64,000 nucleotides of DNA from Zingiber officinale. Its lineage: Eukaryota > Streptophyta > Magnoliopsida > Zingiberales > Zingiberaceae. Each line of letters opens with the position of its first letter. The stretch's first letter is position 1. The position numbers were made by a program, and so were the translations under genes. Shown here in pieces: positions 1 through 11,180 of this stretch. Below the pieces are notes generated by a model, which was not told where the DNA came from, did not search any database, and saw nothing but the letters and a program-made list of their open reading frames with translations. Location: positions 128,946,532 through 129,010,531 of the forward strand of contig NC_055996.1 in assembly GCF_018446385.1 (NCBI RefSeq). Direction: 5' to 3'.

Positions 1-1
1 C

Positions 2-540
2 AAGAATATTCTTAAGTACTTAAGAAGGACTAAAGAATATTTCTTGATATATGGAGGCAATGATGAGCTAGATGTAAAGGGTTACGGTGATGCTAGCTTC
101 CGACCGGGATGACTATAGATCGCAGCTGGGTTCGTATTTTGCATTAATGGTGGTGTCGTCAACTGGAAGAGTTCGAAGAAGGACACAGTGATATACAGGT
201 CGAGTACATTGTTGCATCGGAGGCAAGGAGGCAGTTTGGATCTGCAAGTTCATCACTGAACTTGGGGTGGTTCCTAGCATTGCTGACCCCATTGAGCTCT
301 ATTGTGACAACAATGGAGCTATAGCACAGGCGAAGGAACCTCGCTCACACCAGCGGACCAAACACATACTACGGTGCTTCCATCTCATTCGAGAGATTAT
401 CGAGAGAGGAGATGTGAAGATTTGCATAGTACCTACAGAGGCTAACATCGCAGATCCCTTGACCAAGGCTTTGGCACAGAAGAAGCATGATGGTCACACT
501 AGGTCATTTGGACTTAGAGCCTACACTGATTGGCACTAGT
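2..540 (+). pseudogene. Ty1/copia RNase H domain, 3' end of pol (decayed)
   Basis: The forward strand encodes the end of a copia polyprotein. It has an RNase H-like GYGDASF stretch near 92-112, then GFVFCINGGVVNWKSSKK in another frame near 128-183, then an open C-terminal part at 267-539. That part contains YCDNNGAIAQAK, QRTKHI and the near-terminal ADPLTKAL motif typical of copia RNase H ends. RNase H removes the RNA strand during reverse transcription. Frame changes and a stop near 108 show the gene is dead. It is cut by the window's left edge and leads directly into the family A LTR at 554, so it is the 3' end of that element. Family assignment is firm; the copia lineage is not decided. 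Confidence 0.85.
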
Positions 541-553
541 GCTAGTGGAAGAT

Positions 554-2363
554 TGTTAGCTAGAGCCCTAGAGCCAATCATTTGATGATTGTATTTTTGG
601 ACTTATTGTATCATATTCTATATAAATAAAGGCATTTGGATTTTGGTTATTATACTTACTTGTATTGGTGCCAAATAAACTAAGTATAATAATGTCCTTG
701 AGTAGATGGTTCTCACCTATATCAATCGGTTAGTTGAACCGATAGTGAGATGATATAGGGAACACTACTCTTAATCATTCCTAGTTGAGTATTAACATTC
801 AGGGACAATGTTAATGCAATAAGACTAGCATGTAGGTCAACTCGATGACTTGATCTCACAAGTCATGGATATAGAGATATCAAGTTGACACATGGGTATA
901 CATTAGAGAATGTATACTGAATGACCCGCCATGAGAAAGTATCATGGATCGTTATATGAGTGTCATATACTTTCTCATGTGGCTATTAGTATGACTACTA
1001 GTCCTTAGACCTGAAGTCACCATAGATCCCTACATAAGGAGTTATGTACTTTGGTTTCGTCAAACGCCACCCGTAACTGGGTGGACTATAAAGGCGATTA
1101 CTGGGTATATAACAAATTATGCATAGGGATGTGAGTGATGTAGATGGGATCTATCCCTCCTATATGACGGGAGAGACATCGGTATTCTTGATAGAGTGAG
1201 ACCACAAAGTGCATGGCCATGCCCAAATGAGTCAATATAGGATATTGAGCTCATTTGATTTAGTGAGTCTACTTGGAGTTCAAGATTTAGATTGGTCAGA
1301 GGATGACACGGTCTATGCCTCACATTGATCAATCTAGATGTCTAGGATAGAAGGGCACTTGTCATATTTTGTGAGGAGTCACAATTAGTAGTCACAAGGT
1401 GATGTCGGATCTCGACATTCTTGTAACTTGGGTAGTAATGATGTGTTGCTAGATACCGCTCATTACTTATGCTCCTAAATGGGTTTAGGGCATTGCCAAC
1501 GTTACAAGAACCTATAGGGTCACACACTAAGGACAATTAGATGGAGATTAGGTTCATATGATGAACCAAGAGGATTAGATTCATTTGATGAATCAAATTG
1601 GATTAAGAGTAATCCTAATTGGGCTAACTTGAGTTGGACTCAAGTGGATTCATGTATTCAATGAGTCTAATTTAGATTATGACTCATTAAATCAACTTAA
1701 TTTAATGAATTAGATTCATTATATTAAGTTGGCTTGAATCAAATGGTTAGATTAGATCAACCATGGAAGAGATTTGGTCAAGTTTGACTTGACTTGAGAG
1801 AAAGATTAAAAGTCAAGTTTGACTTGACTTTATGCCACCTCATTGGTGAGTTGGCATTGATGTGGACCAATGATGTTACTCCACATCATCATGGGTGCCA
1901 CCTCATGGAAGTTACAAAGTCATTCTCTTTAATGGCTTCACATTAATTGCAATTAATGCAATTAATTTGGGGTTACACATGGAGAAGTGGCCGGCCACAT
2001 TTTTGAATGAAATGGATTCATTTTTCATTCAAGTGGTATTATTGCATCTTCTTCCTCTCAAGCTCTCCCTCTCCTCCTTCCTTGGCCGAACCACATAGGT
2101 GCTAGCACACCTTGGTTTTTGGTCACCTCCACCTAGTGTGTTCGTGTGGATACATGTAGAGAGTTGTCTACATTGACAACTTCGAGATCCGGCGTACCGA
2201 GGACGAGCGGGATACGCAAAAGGGCATGTAACAAGGGTAAAGATCTTCATCAAGTAGATCTAGAAGTTTTGTAACTCGTACTCGTATGTTTTCGAATTTT
2301 TTCTTCGCACGAGATCCGTTGGCTAGGGTGATTCGGGGGTTCGAAAGGCTTTTCGATCCAACA
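554..2363 (+). mobile_element. Copia family A long terminal repeat (1810 bp)
   Basis: Begins TGTTAGCTAG right after the RNase H tail and ends CCAACA just before a tRNA-Met-type primer-binding site. The same sequence recurs truncated at 3036-3787, complete and reversed at 20508-22322, and in part at 23324-26137. It therefore lies both downstream of one internal region and upstream of another, which is a head-to-tail arrangement. Short ORFs inside it recur in the other LTR copies and have no domain signal, so they are not called as genes. Confidence 0.88.
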
Positions 2364-2364
2364 G

Positions 2365-2377
2365 TGGTATCAGAGCC
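2365..2377 (+). other. Retrotransposon primer-binding site (initiator tRNA-Met type)
   Basis: TGGTATCAGAGCC one base after the LTR end matches the usual plant copia primer-binding site complementary to tRNA-Met. It marks the LTR at 554-2363 as acting as a 5' LTR for the sequence to its right. Confidence 0.9.
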
Positions 2378-3035
2378 ACGTACGAAGCTTGTACGAGTTT
2401 AATTTGATTTTTATGAAAAATTAAAGCTTCTGTACATTTCTGTAAATTTATGGCTTTTATAGTTTTAAGAGTAATTTTTCTCGTAGAAACGAAGCACAAG
2501 TGTTTATACACTTGTAGGCTTCAACTACCGAGAAGTTTTTCCCAAAACGACATCGTTTCGACCCAAATCTTTTTGGGACAGCGGGATAAGGTGCTCTTGG
2601 ATCACTTAAGAGCAACTCGCAATGGTTAGATCGCGGGTAGGGGTACTGCCCCTAACCCCGCAAGGGGATTTGCTCCGCGATTGCGCCCGAAATCGCTAAT
2701 CGGGACCGCCGGGAAAAATGTACTCATAAAATCTGTAAAATTATGAAAAATTATAGAAAAATTACAGAAATATATAATTTTGAATTATATATTAATTTTG
2801 TGATAGTCATGGCCCAAAGACCCAATTCTATTGGATAATTGTGTTGTAATTCATAATACGGCCTGCGTTCCGTTATGTGATGTGCGTGCTTGTATTTTAT
2901 TTTTATTTTATTTTTCGTGACCTGCGTGTCATGCCTTTCTTTTATTCTGGTTGTAAATTAGATTTAGACTCGAATGTAACTCGAGTTTCAAAATTGTAAT
3001 GTACAAAAAATTGGAGCTGTGGAAGGTCCACTCGA
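2378..3035 (+). mobile_element. Family A 5' leader remnant
   Basis: Non-coding leader following the primer-binding site. It matches, in reverse complement, the leader at about 19850-20490 (the stretch with the ATAATACGGCCTGCGT-like and CGTGACCTGCGTG sequences). It stops inside a GGTCCACTCGAG stretch and jumps straight into LTR sequence, so gag and pol have been deleted. Confidence 0.75.
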
Positions 3036-3787
3036 GTTGGACTCAAGTGGATTCATGTATTCAATGAGTCTAATTTAGATTATGACTCATTAAATCAACT
3101 TAATTTAATGAATTAGATTCATTATATTAAGTTGGCTTGAATCAAATGGTTAGATTAGATCAACCATGGAAGAGATTTGGTCAAGTTTGACTTGACTTGA
3201 GAGAAAGATTAAAAGTCAAGTTTGACTTGACTTTATGCCACCTCATTGGTGAGTTGGCATTGATGTGGACCAATGATGTTACTCCACATCATCATGGGTG
3301 CCACCTCATGGAAGTTACAAAGCCATTTTCTTTAATGGCTTCACATTAATTGCAATTAATGCAATTAATTTAGGGTTACACATGGAGAAGTGGCCGACCA
3401 CATTTTTGAATGAAATGGATTCATTTTTCATTCAAGTGGTATTATTGCATCTTCTTCCTCTCAAGCTCTCCCTCTCCTCCTTCCTTGGTCGAACCACATA
3501 GGTGCTAGCACACCTTGGTTTTTGGTCACCTCCACCTAGTGTGTTCGTGTGGATACGTGTAGAGAGTTGTCTACATTGACAACTTCGAGATCCGGCGTAC
3601 CGAGGACGAGCGGGATACGCAAAAGGGCACGCAACAAGGGTAAAGATCTTCATCATGTAGATCTAGAAGTTTTGTAATTCGTACTCGTATGTTTTCAAAT
3701 TTTTCTTCGCACGAGATCCATTGGCTAGGGTGATTCGGGGTTTCCGCGACGCGAAAAAGCAGTTTTCGCGGCCCGAAAAACCCAACA
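3036..3787 (+). mobile_element. Truncated second family A LTR
   Basis: From GAGTTGGACTCAAGTGG onward the sequence repeats 1634-2363 with few differences, ending CCCAACA at 3787. The LTR terminus here is the long form (cgcgaaaaagcag...cccaaca), as in the copies at 20508 and 26137. The first LTR at 2330-2363 has a shorter, altered end. Confidence 0.85.
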
Positions 3788-5025
3788 GACCGGGGTGGGT
3801 TTCCCTGGCTAGGCCCTCCGACGCTCAAGTCAGTGATCTCTCTCGATGTGGAAGAAGGAAGAAGAAGATGAACAGTAGCTGGAAATTAGGGTTATGAATG
3901 TGTGCAATGATGTGAACTTACCTAGCCAACGGAGAGGATTCCCCGTTTTATACCACTTCATATAACCTCCGTCGCCATGAAGTGGACCCCGGTTTGTTAG
4001 ACTTTGTTATGAGATGACGTCAGCTGTGTACTTGTAATAAATGACTTTTAAGGAATCTTTCTTGTACCCCAGATGTACCTCCTTTGTCATTTAGCACTTG
4101 CAAAATAATCTAAAAGCACATTTCCCGCCGAGATATATAACACCTATCATGTGATCACATATTGCAGATATTATCATTAATTAGCCTATTTGAAATATTT
4201 ATCTCTATTCTTCCTCATGAGACTTCTGTCCACGCCATTTTATGTTATCTATCCTACCTAGCAATAGGCCATATTTTATCAGGTATTTTTCCAAGGTGTT
4301 GGTCGACCTGACTGATATTAACCTTAGGACGTGTCGCGATCGATACTATTCTACATGCTTCAGAAGTATCTCCCGGCCGATATTAGCCTACCTCCTTTGA
4401 TATATATAGATCTTCCTCCTGTGAAGCATATTTCGGTCGATATAGACTTACTTCTTATGTCCCGGCCGATATTAGCCTACCTCCTTTGAGGTATGTAGAT
4501 CTTCCTCCTGGGAAGCATATTTCGGTCGATATAGACTTACCTCTTCTCGAGGTATGTCCCGGCCGATATTAGCCTACTTCCTTTGAGGTATGTGGGTCTT
4601 CCTCCTGGGAAGCATATTTCGGTCGATATAGCCTTACCTCTTATTGAGGTATGTCCCAGCCGATATTGGCCTACCTCCTTTGAGGTATATAGATCTTCCT
4701 CCTGGGAAGCATATTTCGGTTAATATAGACTTATCTCTTATTGAGGTATGTCCCGACCGATATTAGTCTATCTCCTTTGAGGTATATAGATCTTCCTCAT
4801 GGGAAGTATATTTTGGTCGATATAGACTTACTTCTTATGTCCCGGCCGATATTTGCCTACCTCCTTTGAGGTATATAGATCTTCCTCCTGGGAAGCATAT
4901 TTCGGTCGATATAGACTTACCTCTTATTGAGGTATGTCCTGGCCGATATTAGCCTATCTCCTTTGAGGTATATAGATCTTCCTCATGGGAAGTATATTTC
5001 GGTCGATATAGCCTTACCTCTTATT
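3788..5025 (-). mobile_element. Ty3/gypsy-like LTR, left part, with tandem repeats
   Basis: Read on the reverse strand, 3788-3960 looks like a gypsy LTR R/U5 end. It has CTTGAGCGTCGGAGGGCC and a GGTATAAAACGG TATA-like box near 3950. The region then runs into a diverged tandem array from about 4340. It continues at 11383 on the far side of the solo LTR at 5026-11377. No internal region of this element is visible and no gene is present. The superfamily is inferred from the U5-like motif only. Confidence 0.45.
4340..5025. repeat. About 97-bp tandem repeat array, left half
   Basis: Repeated units carry GTCCCGGCCGATATTAGCC, CTCCTTTGAGGTATATAGAT, CTTCCTCCTGGGAAGCATAT and TTCGGTCGATATAGACTTAC. Some units lack the TTATTGAGGTAT joint. 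The array is interrupted by the insertion at 5026 and resumes at 11378 in the same phase. Confidence 0.9.
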
Positions 5026-5249
5026 TGTTGGTGCAACCTTAGGTCAAGGTTGACCTGGTTGACCAGACTCAAGTTGACTTGACTCGAGTTGTGTTTTGAT
5101 GTTTGACGAGTTATGTTTGACAATGTTTGACGTGAACAGAAAAGTTGTATCTTGATGTTTTACAAGGATACAAGCTTGGGAGATTGTGGGTGCAACCCGT
5201 GGTCAAGGTTGACCTGGTTGACCCGAGGTGAGTTGACCTGACTCGGAAA

Positions 5250-5560
5250 AATCCAAGCAGGGAGCTTGGCACGGGAAAAGTCCAAGCAGGGAGCTTGGCA
5301 TGGGAAAAGTCCAAGCAGGGAGTTTGGCATGGTGAAAAGTCCAAGTATGGAGACTTGGCACGGAGAAGTCCAAGTATGGAAGCTTGGCACATGGGAAGTC
5401 GGAGAGGGCTCGGTAGCTCGTTCTCCGGACTGTGGTCAGAGAGGGCTCGGGAGCTCGTTCTCTGGATCGGATGGAAGTCGGAGAGGGCTCGGTAGCTCGT
5501 TCTCCGAACTGTGGTCAGAGAGGGCTCGGTAGCTCGTTCTCTGGACCGGATGTGGAAAGT
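5250..5560. repeat. Short tandem repeats in family E U3 (two types)
   Basis: About 25-base units with CCAAGCAGGGAGCTTGGCA (5250-5400) are followed by CTCGGTAGCTCGTTCTC units (5410-5545). The same two arrays occur reversed at 25310-25770, so they belong to the LTR family rather than to a gene. Confidence 0.85.
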
Positions 5561-5835
5561 CCTGGTGAGTGAAGCCAGGCAGACGGATAAGTCCTGGTGA
5601 GTGAAGCCAAGCAGTGGGAAAGTCCTGGTGAGTGAAGCCAGGCAGTTGTGAAAACCCTAGTGAGTGAAGCTAGGTGAAAGTCCTGGTGAGTGAAGCCAGG
5701 CAGTTGGAAAGTCCTGGTGAGTGAAGCCGGGCAGATTGGAAATCCTGGTGAGTGAAGCCAGGTGAAAACCCTAGTGAGTGAAGCTGGGTGAAAGTCCTGG
5801 TGAGTGAAGCCGGGCAAGGGAAAATCCAGATGGAT
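5560..5835. repeat. Tandem GTCCTGGTGAGTGAAGCC repeats in U3
   Basis: About nine copies of a ~30-base unit, AGTCCTGGTGAGTGAAGCC followed by a variable spacer. Related reversed units (CTTCACTCACCAGGACTTT) are in the family C LTRs at 26800-27080 and 44450-44790. The array is missing from the other family E LTR at 24361, which explains much of the length difference. Confidence 0.88.
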
Positions 5836-6054
5836 CAAGGGTGATCGGACATCTGGTGTTGAGAAGGTCAAGTAGGTCAAGGGAGTGACCGGATACTTGA
5901 CACGAAGAGAAAAGTTCAAGTGGGTCAAAGGGATTAACCGGACACTTGGTGGGGAGTCTTAGCAGGTCAAGGGAGTGACCGGATGCTAAGCATGATGTAC
6001 CAAGAGGTCAAGGTTGACCGGATATTGGTTTGGACTTGGTTTGGGCAAAAACCA

Positions 6055-6354
6055 AGACCGGATCGATCCGGAGACCGATCGAGCGATCGGTGTGCCTCAG
6101 GAGCTTGATCGATGCGGGGGACCGATCAGAGCTTGATCGGTCCTCGGACCGATCGAGTACTGCAGAGTTGGGCAACTCTGCAAGCATTCTGATCGGTGCG
6201 GGACCGATCAGCATAGAGCCCGATCGGTCCCCACGACCGATCGGATCAGCAGACCGATCAGGTGATGACCCTGGGTCTAGCCGTTGAGAGACAACGGCTA
6301 GATTCTTCTGTCTTTGGCCTCTGTTCTTCTCGCAGGTGGATGCAGGCTATAAAA
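6055..6354 (+). promoter_or_regulatory. Family E U3 promoter: GATCGGTC palindrome cluster and TATA box
   Basis: Between 6055 and 6265 the motif GACCGATC / GATCGGTC occurs many times in both orientations. TATAAAA follows at 6348-6354, then a pyrimidine-rich presumed leader. The same order (palindromes, then TATA) is seen in other LTR families of the window. A role in LTR transcription is inferred from position. Confidence 0.6.
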
Positions 6355-6769
6355 GGGCCGAGGGCTTCTACAGTGGACTCTCTCTCTTATTCTTCTTCTT
6401 CCTCTCTGTTCCTTCTTGCTGCTACTAGTTCTTCTAGAGCTTTGCTGAGCTCTCGTCTGAAGCTTTTGTGAGCTTCCATTCGGCCGGCCAGATCAGTTGC
6501 TGTTGCTGTTGTGGTTGGATCCGAGAAGCTGCTGCTTCATCCAGTCGAAGAGAAGGCAAGTAAGCGAAGGTGTTTCATACATTTGTATTATATTTTGCTT
6601 CGTGCTGCTTTCTACTCCTGTATTGCTTTTGCAAAACATTGTGGCGAGGTTTCTCCACCCAGAAGGAGTGTTACATTAGCCGGTTCTCCGGGGTCTCATC
6701 CACCGACGGATTGATCGGATTCGTCCACCTTACGGACACGCCGAGGAGTCACTACAAGAAAAAAGCCTA

Positions 6770-7035
6770 ACAACAACGGTTTTTCACCGTTGTCGTAGCC
6801 CATTTTGAACTGTTGTTAAAGGTCGTGTTGTTAAAAGGGATGCCCAAAGACAACAGTTTTTAACTGTTGTCTTTGAAGGCAAAGACAACATTTTTACAAC
6901 GGTGAAAAACTGTTGTCTTTTCCTTCAAAGACAACAGTTTTTCACCGTTGTCTTTGAGCGTCTACCTTTAATAACAGGGTCTTCAACAACAGTTTTAAAC
7001 TATCTACAACAACGGTGAAAAACCGTTGTCTTTTT
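6770..7035. repeat. Left subterminal repeats of the CACTA element
   Basis: At least six copies of ACAACGGT / ACCGTTGT-type motifs in both orientations, for example GACAACAGTTTTTCACCGTT. In characterised CACTA elements such repeats bind transposase. Confidence 0.85.
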
Positions 7036-8239
7036 TAGATAAAAAATAAAAAAAAACACACAATTTTCTAATATTATAAATCATTCAAAATACTAAATTT
7101 CAAAATAAAATTTAATATACAATTTTTTAACATTCGAAAATAATATCTATAACATTCTGAAGAAATTTCATAAGCAACCAACAAAATGATAACACTATTA
7201 AAACAAAGGTAGAACAATATAACACGAGATTTTCTACTTAGATGTCGGTGAAGAGGATGGATTGCAGCTCCTAGTGCTCCTTAATTTGTTAAAGTCTCTC
7301 CATTTTTTTAGCTTGTCGGCATTCTTCCCAATACTCTTGAGGACACCTATTCGAATAAAGATATATATTACAAATTAGAAACTAAACAGTATGCGTGATT
7401 CTAATTGCACTGCATAAATGTTACATAACCATAAAAACCATTTGATATAATCATCTAACAGAAGTGCAAAAAGCGTTATCTATGTAACATAAATGGTAAC
7501 CTCTTGAAACAATAGTAGGAATGGCTGCAGTAATTACCTGAAACAACATAAATCGTTAGTTTTGAAGGCAAAGTAGAGAGATGTCATGCAACTTTTAGAA
7601 ATCAATGCAACATAATCTTAAAGAATAACATTATAGCAGGATAAAGATGCTAAAAAGAGCAGTAGATTGAAACAAAAAAAACCACCAAAGAGTCTTTAAT
7701 ATGTACAAAACACCTTTTAGCTTCATGTTGAATACAAAGTGAACATAATCGAATGAATCGAGATGCAAATATTGCAAATGTAAGTTAGAAAAAAAACTAA
7801 GAAATGATAAAGTAACTGTAATTTAATCTAACTTACGATTTAATTCTAGATTTAGAGAAGTAAGAAGTGTAAGCTTTTCTAGATCACCATGTACAGAAAC
7901 TGAAATATTAATAGGGTCATTACTTGTCAACACATGATGTTCCTAAGAGGAAGAAATGGACTTTAGAAATAAGACCAAAGAACAAATACATTAACTGCAA
8001 GCATAGAATATGCGTGGGTGATTACATCAAAGGTGGACTATAAACATTTTTAATTAAGAAAATGAGGAAGGAAATGAATGGAGGAAAATGAATGAGATTT
8101 TCTACTTAGATGTCGATGAAGAGGCAGCACTGCAGATATTGCAATACAACAAAAAGTAAATTCTTTTTTCTCAAACAAGTAAAGGAAAATAAAAGGACTA
8201 ATGATCTATAAGTGTGAAGGTCTAATATGAGATTTAATG
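7036..8239. other. CACTA interior without a recognisable gene
   Basis: AT-rich. A possible exon on the reverse strand at about 7225-7345 (acceptor-like CGAATAG, then an open stretch ending in TAG) was not assigned. Part of it (GATTTTCTACTTAGATGTC) is duplicated near 8096. Confidence 0.4.
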
Positions 8240-8341
8240 TTCACAGATTGCAACAATAACTTCACCTTGCTTGGTAGCTGAGGAGGGAAAGGAGTATATG
8301 GTTTCTTCTCCTTAGCCTTTACTTTCCTTTGAACATTCTTC
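8240..8341 (-). pseudogene. KRR1-like gene fragment (small-subunit processome protein)
   Basis: The reverse strand reads KNVQRKVKAKEKKPYTPFPP followed by QLPSKVKLLLQS. This is close to the conserved KKPYTPFPPPQxPSKxDLQLES block in the C-terminal part of plant KRR1, a KH-domain nucleolar factor for 18S rRNA maturation. An acceptor-like AG stands before the block at about 8342. Only this exon piece is present, and it is framed by CACTA ends, so it is a captured, non-functional fragment. Identification rests on one short motif recalled from the family; a homology search of 8200-8400 would settle it. Confidence 0.6.
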
Positions 8342-8662
8342 CTTGATAGTGATCTTCAAAATTATATTAATTGTCAAGATGCATGCTATAAAAATGTTCA
8401 AACAATCACTTAGATAAAGTATACTGATATAATTTCAAGCATTCTCCTTTTCCTCATTCATTAGATCCTTTGACATCTCTTACCATTGATTGAATAGAAA
8501 CAGAGCTTCAATTCTTTCCAGGTAAGGATGATGCGGTGAACGAGATAAATGATGTTTAGGAAATGTCAATGACCTTCAACTGTGCATATACCAAGTGAAA
8601 ACAAAAGGTCAGCACAATCTATAGCAATGGAAGGGTTTAATGGTTGGGTTTTATTTACTTAC

Positions 8663-9213
8663 TATATTGTTCTCAGGCTCCCTCAAGTAGAATCCTTGGG
8701 CAAATAAAGGGAAGATGTTGCAACCTAATAGAATGTAGACCATCAATGCATGCGTCCCTAGCCATTCCATGACCAAGGTTGGCTTCCTGTAGCCATAGAT
8801 GTCAACCAGCACATAAACCCCAGTGAACATGACCCCAGCAATCCCAGCAGTGATGCAAGTATAACTTGGTGTGTATAAAGCCTTGTTCATATGCATGCCT
8901 ACACCAAGGATTACCAACTCCAATTGGTTGGGAATATCTGAGCAACAAAAAAATCAAATCGACACAATAGGAAGAAAGACAATGTCGTGGGTACCGTAGA
9001 AGTCTAATGAAAAAGCTAATGCTAATAGAAAGGAAGCAATCATCCACTGCACAATCCTCTCCTTGTGATCCTGTAGTTTCCTCAACAGTGTGACGTATGA
9101 AAACAACACTAGTGGCAAATTAAAGATCCAAGTTCCTGTACTTTACCTTAAAGTGTATGATGGCGTGCCCCAATTGCAATCCAATCAAGCAGGTAACAAT
9201 TGCCATCATAGAA
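8663..9213 (-). pseudogene. HGSNAT-like (heparan-alpha-glucosaminide N-acetyltransferase) gene fragment, 3 exons
   Basis: Three reverse-strand exons with GT-AG borders are visible: 9147-9213 (SMMAIVTCLIGLQLGHAIIH), 8995-9070 (DHKERIVQWMIASFLLALAF) and 8663-8937 (MHMNKALYTPSYTCITAGIA ... PENNIV). The order and motifs match the membrane C-terminal half of plant HGSNAT/DUF5009-type acetyltransferases. These include a GHxxIH helix, the NKALYTxSY segment, the Y-VD-x-RKPT-xx-WxG segment and the late FPxxxQGFYxRxPENN motif. In animals this family acetylates heparan sulfate in the lysosome; the plant substrate is unknown. The N-terminal and extreme C-terminal parts are absent, and the piece lies inside a CACTA transposon, so it is a captured fragment rather than a working gene. 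Confidence 0.75.
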
Positions 9214-10924
9214 CTGCAACGCCAACTAGTTTACATTTAGCTTCACACACATGGTAAATATCACAGAGATACATATGTAACTTGTAAATTTTTGGAGGTA
9301 TTTTAGAGATTTGGGGATATTAATCTAACAATATGTATTTACTGTTTGGTTGTTTGGTAGTTCCCACTTGCTCATAGACTTGACTCATTTCATGAATGGT
9401 TATGTTATTTGTGGCATTGTTATTTTGTTATTGCCATTAAGATGTTAAATAGGTCAAGTATAATATATACTTGTTTAAAGGAGACAATAAATTTTATAGT
9501 GTAGTTTGGGGATTTTAATTGATTAGAGTAAAAGTAATTCATTGCGGTTGAAGATAAAAGAAAACTTCAGTCATTAATTTGGAAATTACTTGGCTTAGAG
9601 GGCAATAGAGGGATAAGGGTCATATGATCAACTCCAAATAGTTGAGATGGTCATGACTATGCTGATGGAAATCATTGAAAATCAACGATAATATGAACAA
9701 AGGAGTTGAAAAAACTAGCAATAATAAGAATAGATTGATCAATGCAATAGTTGTAAATGTAAAAATTAGGGCTAGTTGCTTACCTTCGAAGCCCTAAGGC
9801 AACCTCACGCTGGCGATCGGATGGCTCTAGCTTGATCCCACGGCACTAGAACAAAAATTAGGGCACGGCTATACCTCAGACGCCGACGACGATCCAGGGG
9901 AAATCGGAGCACAGGGAACCTACGCACTCCCTCGATCAACGGCGTTGTCGATCTGTCCTCAAGCCAAGGCGATGACGGCTTTGCGAAGGAAGGGAGAGCT
10001 CGGCAGTGTCGGCGTCGCGTGAGAGAGGAGAGGGAGGACTCGACGACGGAAAAACCTAGGGCTCGGGTGGAAAGAGTTGAGAAGAAGAAGAGATCAGGAT
10101 GATCCGGGCTTCGATCTCTAGCAAGCTCCGGCGACATGCTACCAGTCGACGATCATCGGAGGTAGAACTCTGTTGCCCATCGCCTTAGTGTTGTCTGCGA
10201 GAAAGAACAGAAAGAACAGAGGAAGAAGGGAAGAAAGGAAAAGGTTCGGGAGAGGTGAGGAACTCGGGTCGGGATCGGCGTTAGGGGGAAATAATAAGAA
10301 AAGGAATATAAATAATTAAACATTTCCTCATTTAAACGGGTATCTTAAACAGGCCTTATCCGTATCCGTAATTTCATCCCCTTAAAACACGTCGCATGAG
10401 ATCCGAAAAATTCCCAGAAAATTTCTAAAAATTCTGAAAAAAAATCTATAAGGCTATTAATTAAATAACCCTATTTAATTAATTTTCCGATATCTCACAT
10501 ATGAGCTCGACGTCGGCAAGATCGGGAGAGGGGAAACTAGGGCACGGGAGAGGGGAAAGGGCGGCGGTGCGACTGCAATAGGAAACTAGGGCACGGGGAG
10601 AGGGGAAAGGGCGGCGGTGATTGGGAGTAACCGGCAGCACCCTCGACGGCTGGCGATGGCTGTGTCTTCGGGAATGTGAGGGCAGCGCCGGCTGCGTCGG
10701 AGGTCAGCAATGAAGAGGAGATCGTGGTGACGGTGAGATCGGCAGGAGAAGAGGAGGAATGGGGGAAAAAATGAGATTGTTTAGATTTATATATGTAGGT
10801 TATTAAATAAATAAACTCCCACTTTATTGGTTTCGCGAAGGAGGAGTCGGAGATAGGTTTTTGTTCGTTGAAGAGTCACAGAGAAGTGGGTTTTAGGTTT
10901 TTTTTCATGAAGTTAAAAAAATTG
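9214..10924. other. CACTA interior, partly GC-rich, unassigned
   Basis: 9800-10140 is open on the reverse strand for about 110 codons. The predicted protein is Arg/Ser-rich with no family signal and may be a captured 5' leader or first exon. A roughly 52-base stretch with AAACTAGGGCACGGG and AGAGGGGAAAGGGCGGCGGT is tandemly duplicated at about 10530-10620. No gene is called. Confidence 0.4.
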
Positions 10925-11180
10925 TTATGTTTTTAGGATTCAACAACATTCAATAGACAACAGTTTAATAAAACTGTTGTATATTATCACATAAGCAACA
11001 CTAAAAGACAATAGTTTTTTAAAACTGTTGTCTTTGACACACATTAGACAACAGTTTTTTGAAAAACTGTTGTTATTTAAAAAACATTATGGTGAACAAC
11101 AACAGTTTTTAATAAAACTGTTGTTAAATGGAAAAAAGACAACAATTTCTTGAAAAACTGTTGTCTATTATGTGTGGTTA
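10925..11180. repeat. Right subterminal repeats of the CACTA element
   Basis: Repeated GACAACAGTTTTNAAAACTG / TTGT motifs mirror those at 6770-7035 and approach the inverted terminus at 11201. Confidence 0.85.

Noticed and set aside
5111..5928. Several ORFs of repeated short peptides
   Set aside because: They are translations of U3 tandem repeats and recur reversed at 25549-25931.
6030..6287. ORF with repeated Asp-Arg-Ser residues
   Set aside because: Produced by GATCGGTC palindromes in U3; the same occurs at 24969-25307 and in related LTRs.
9805..10137. 110-codon reverse ORF in the first CACTA element
   Set aside because: Compositionally biased, no domain; more likely a captured leader or first-exon piece than a gene.
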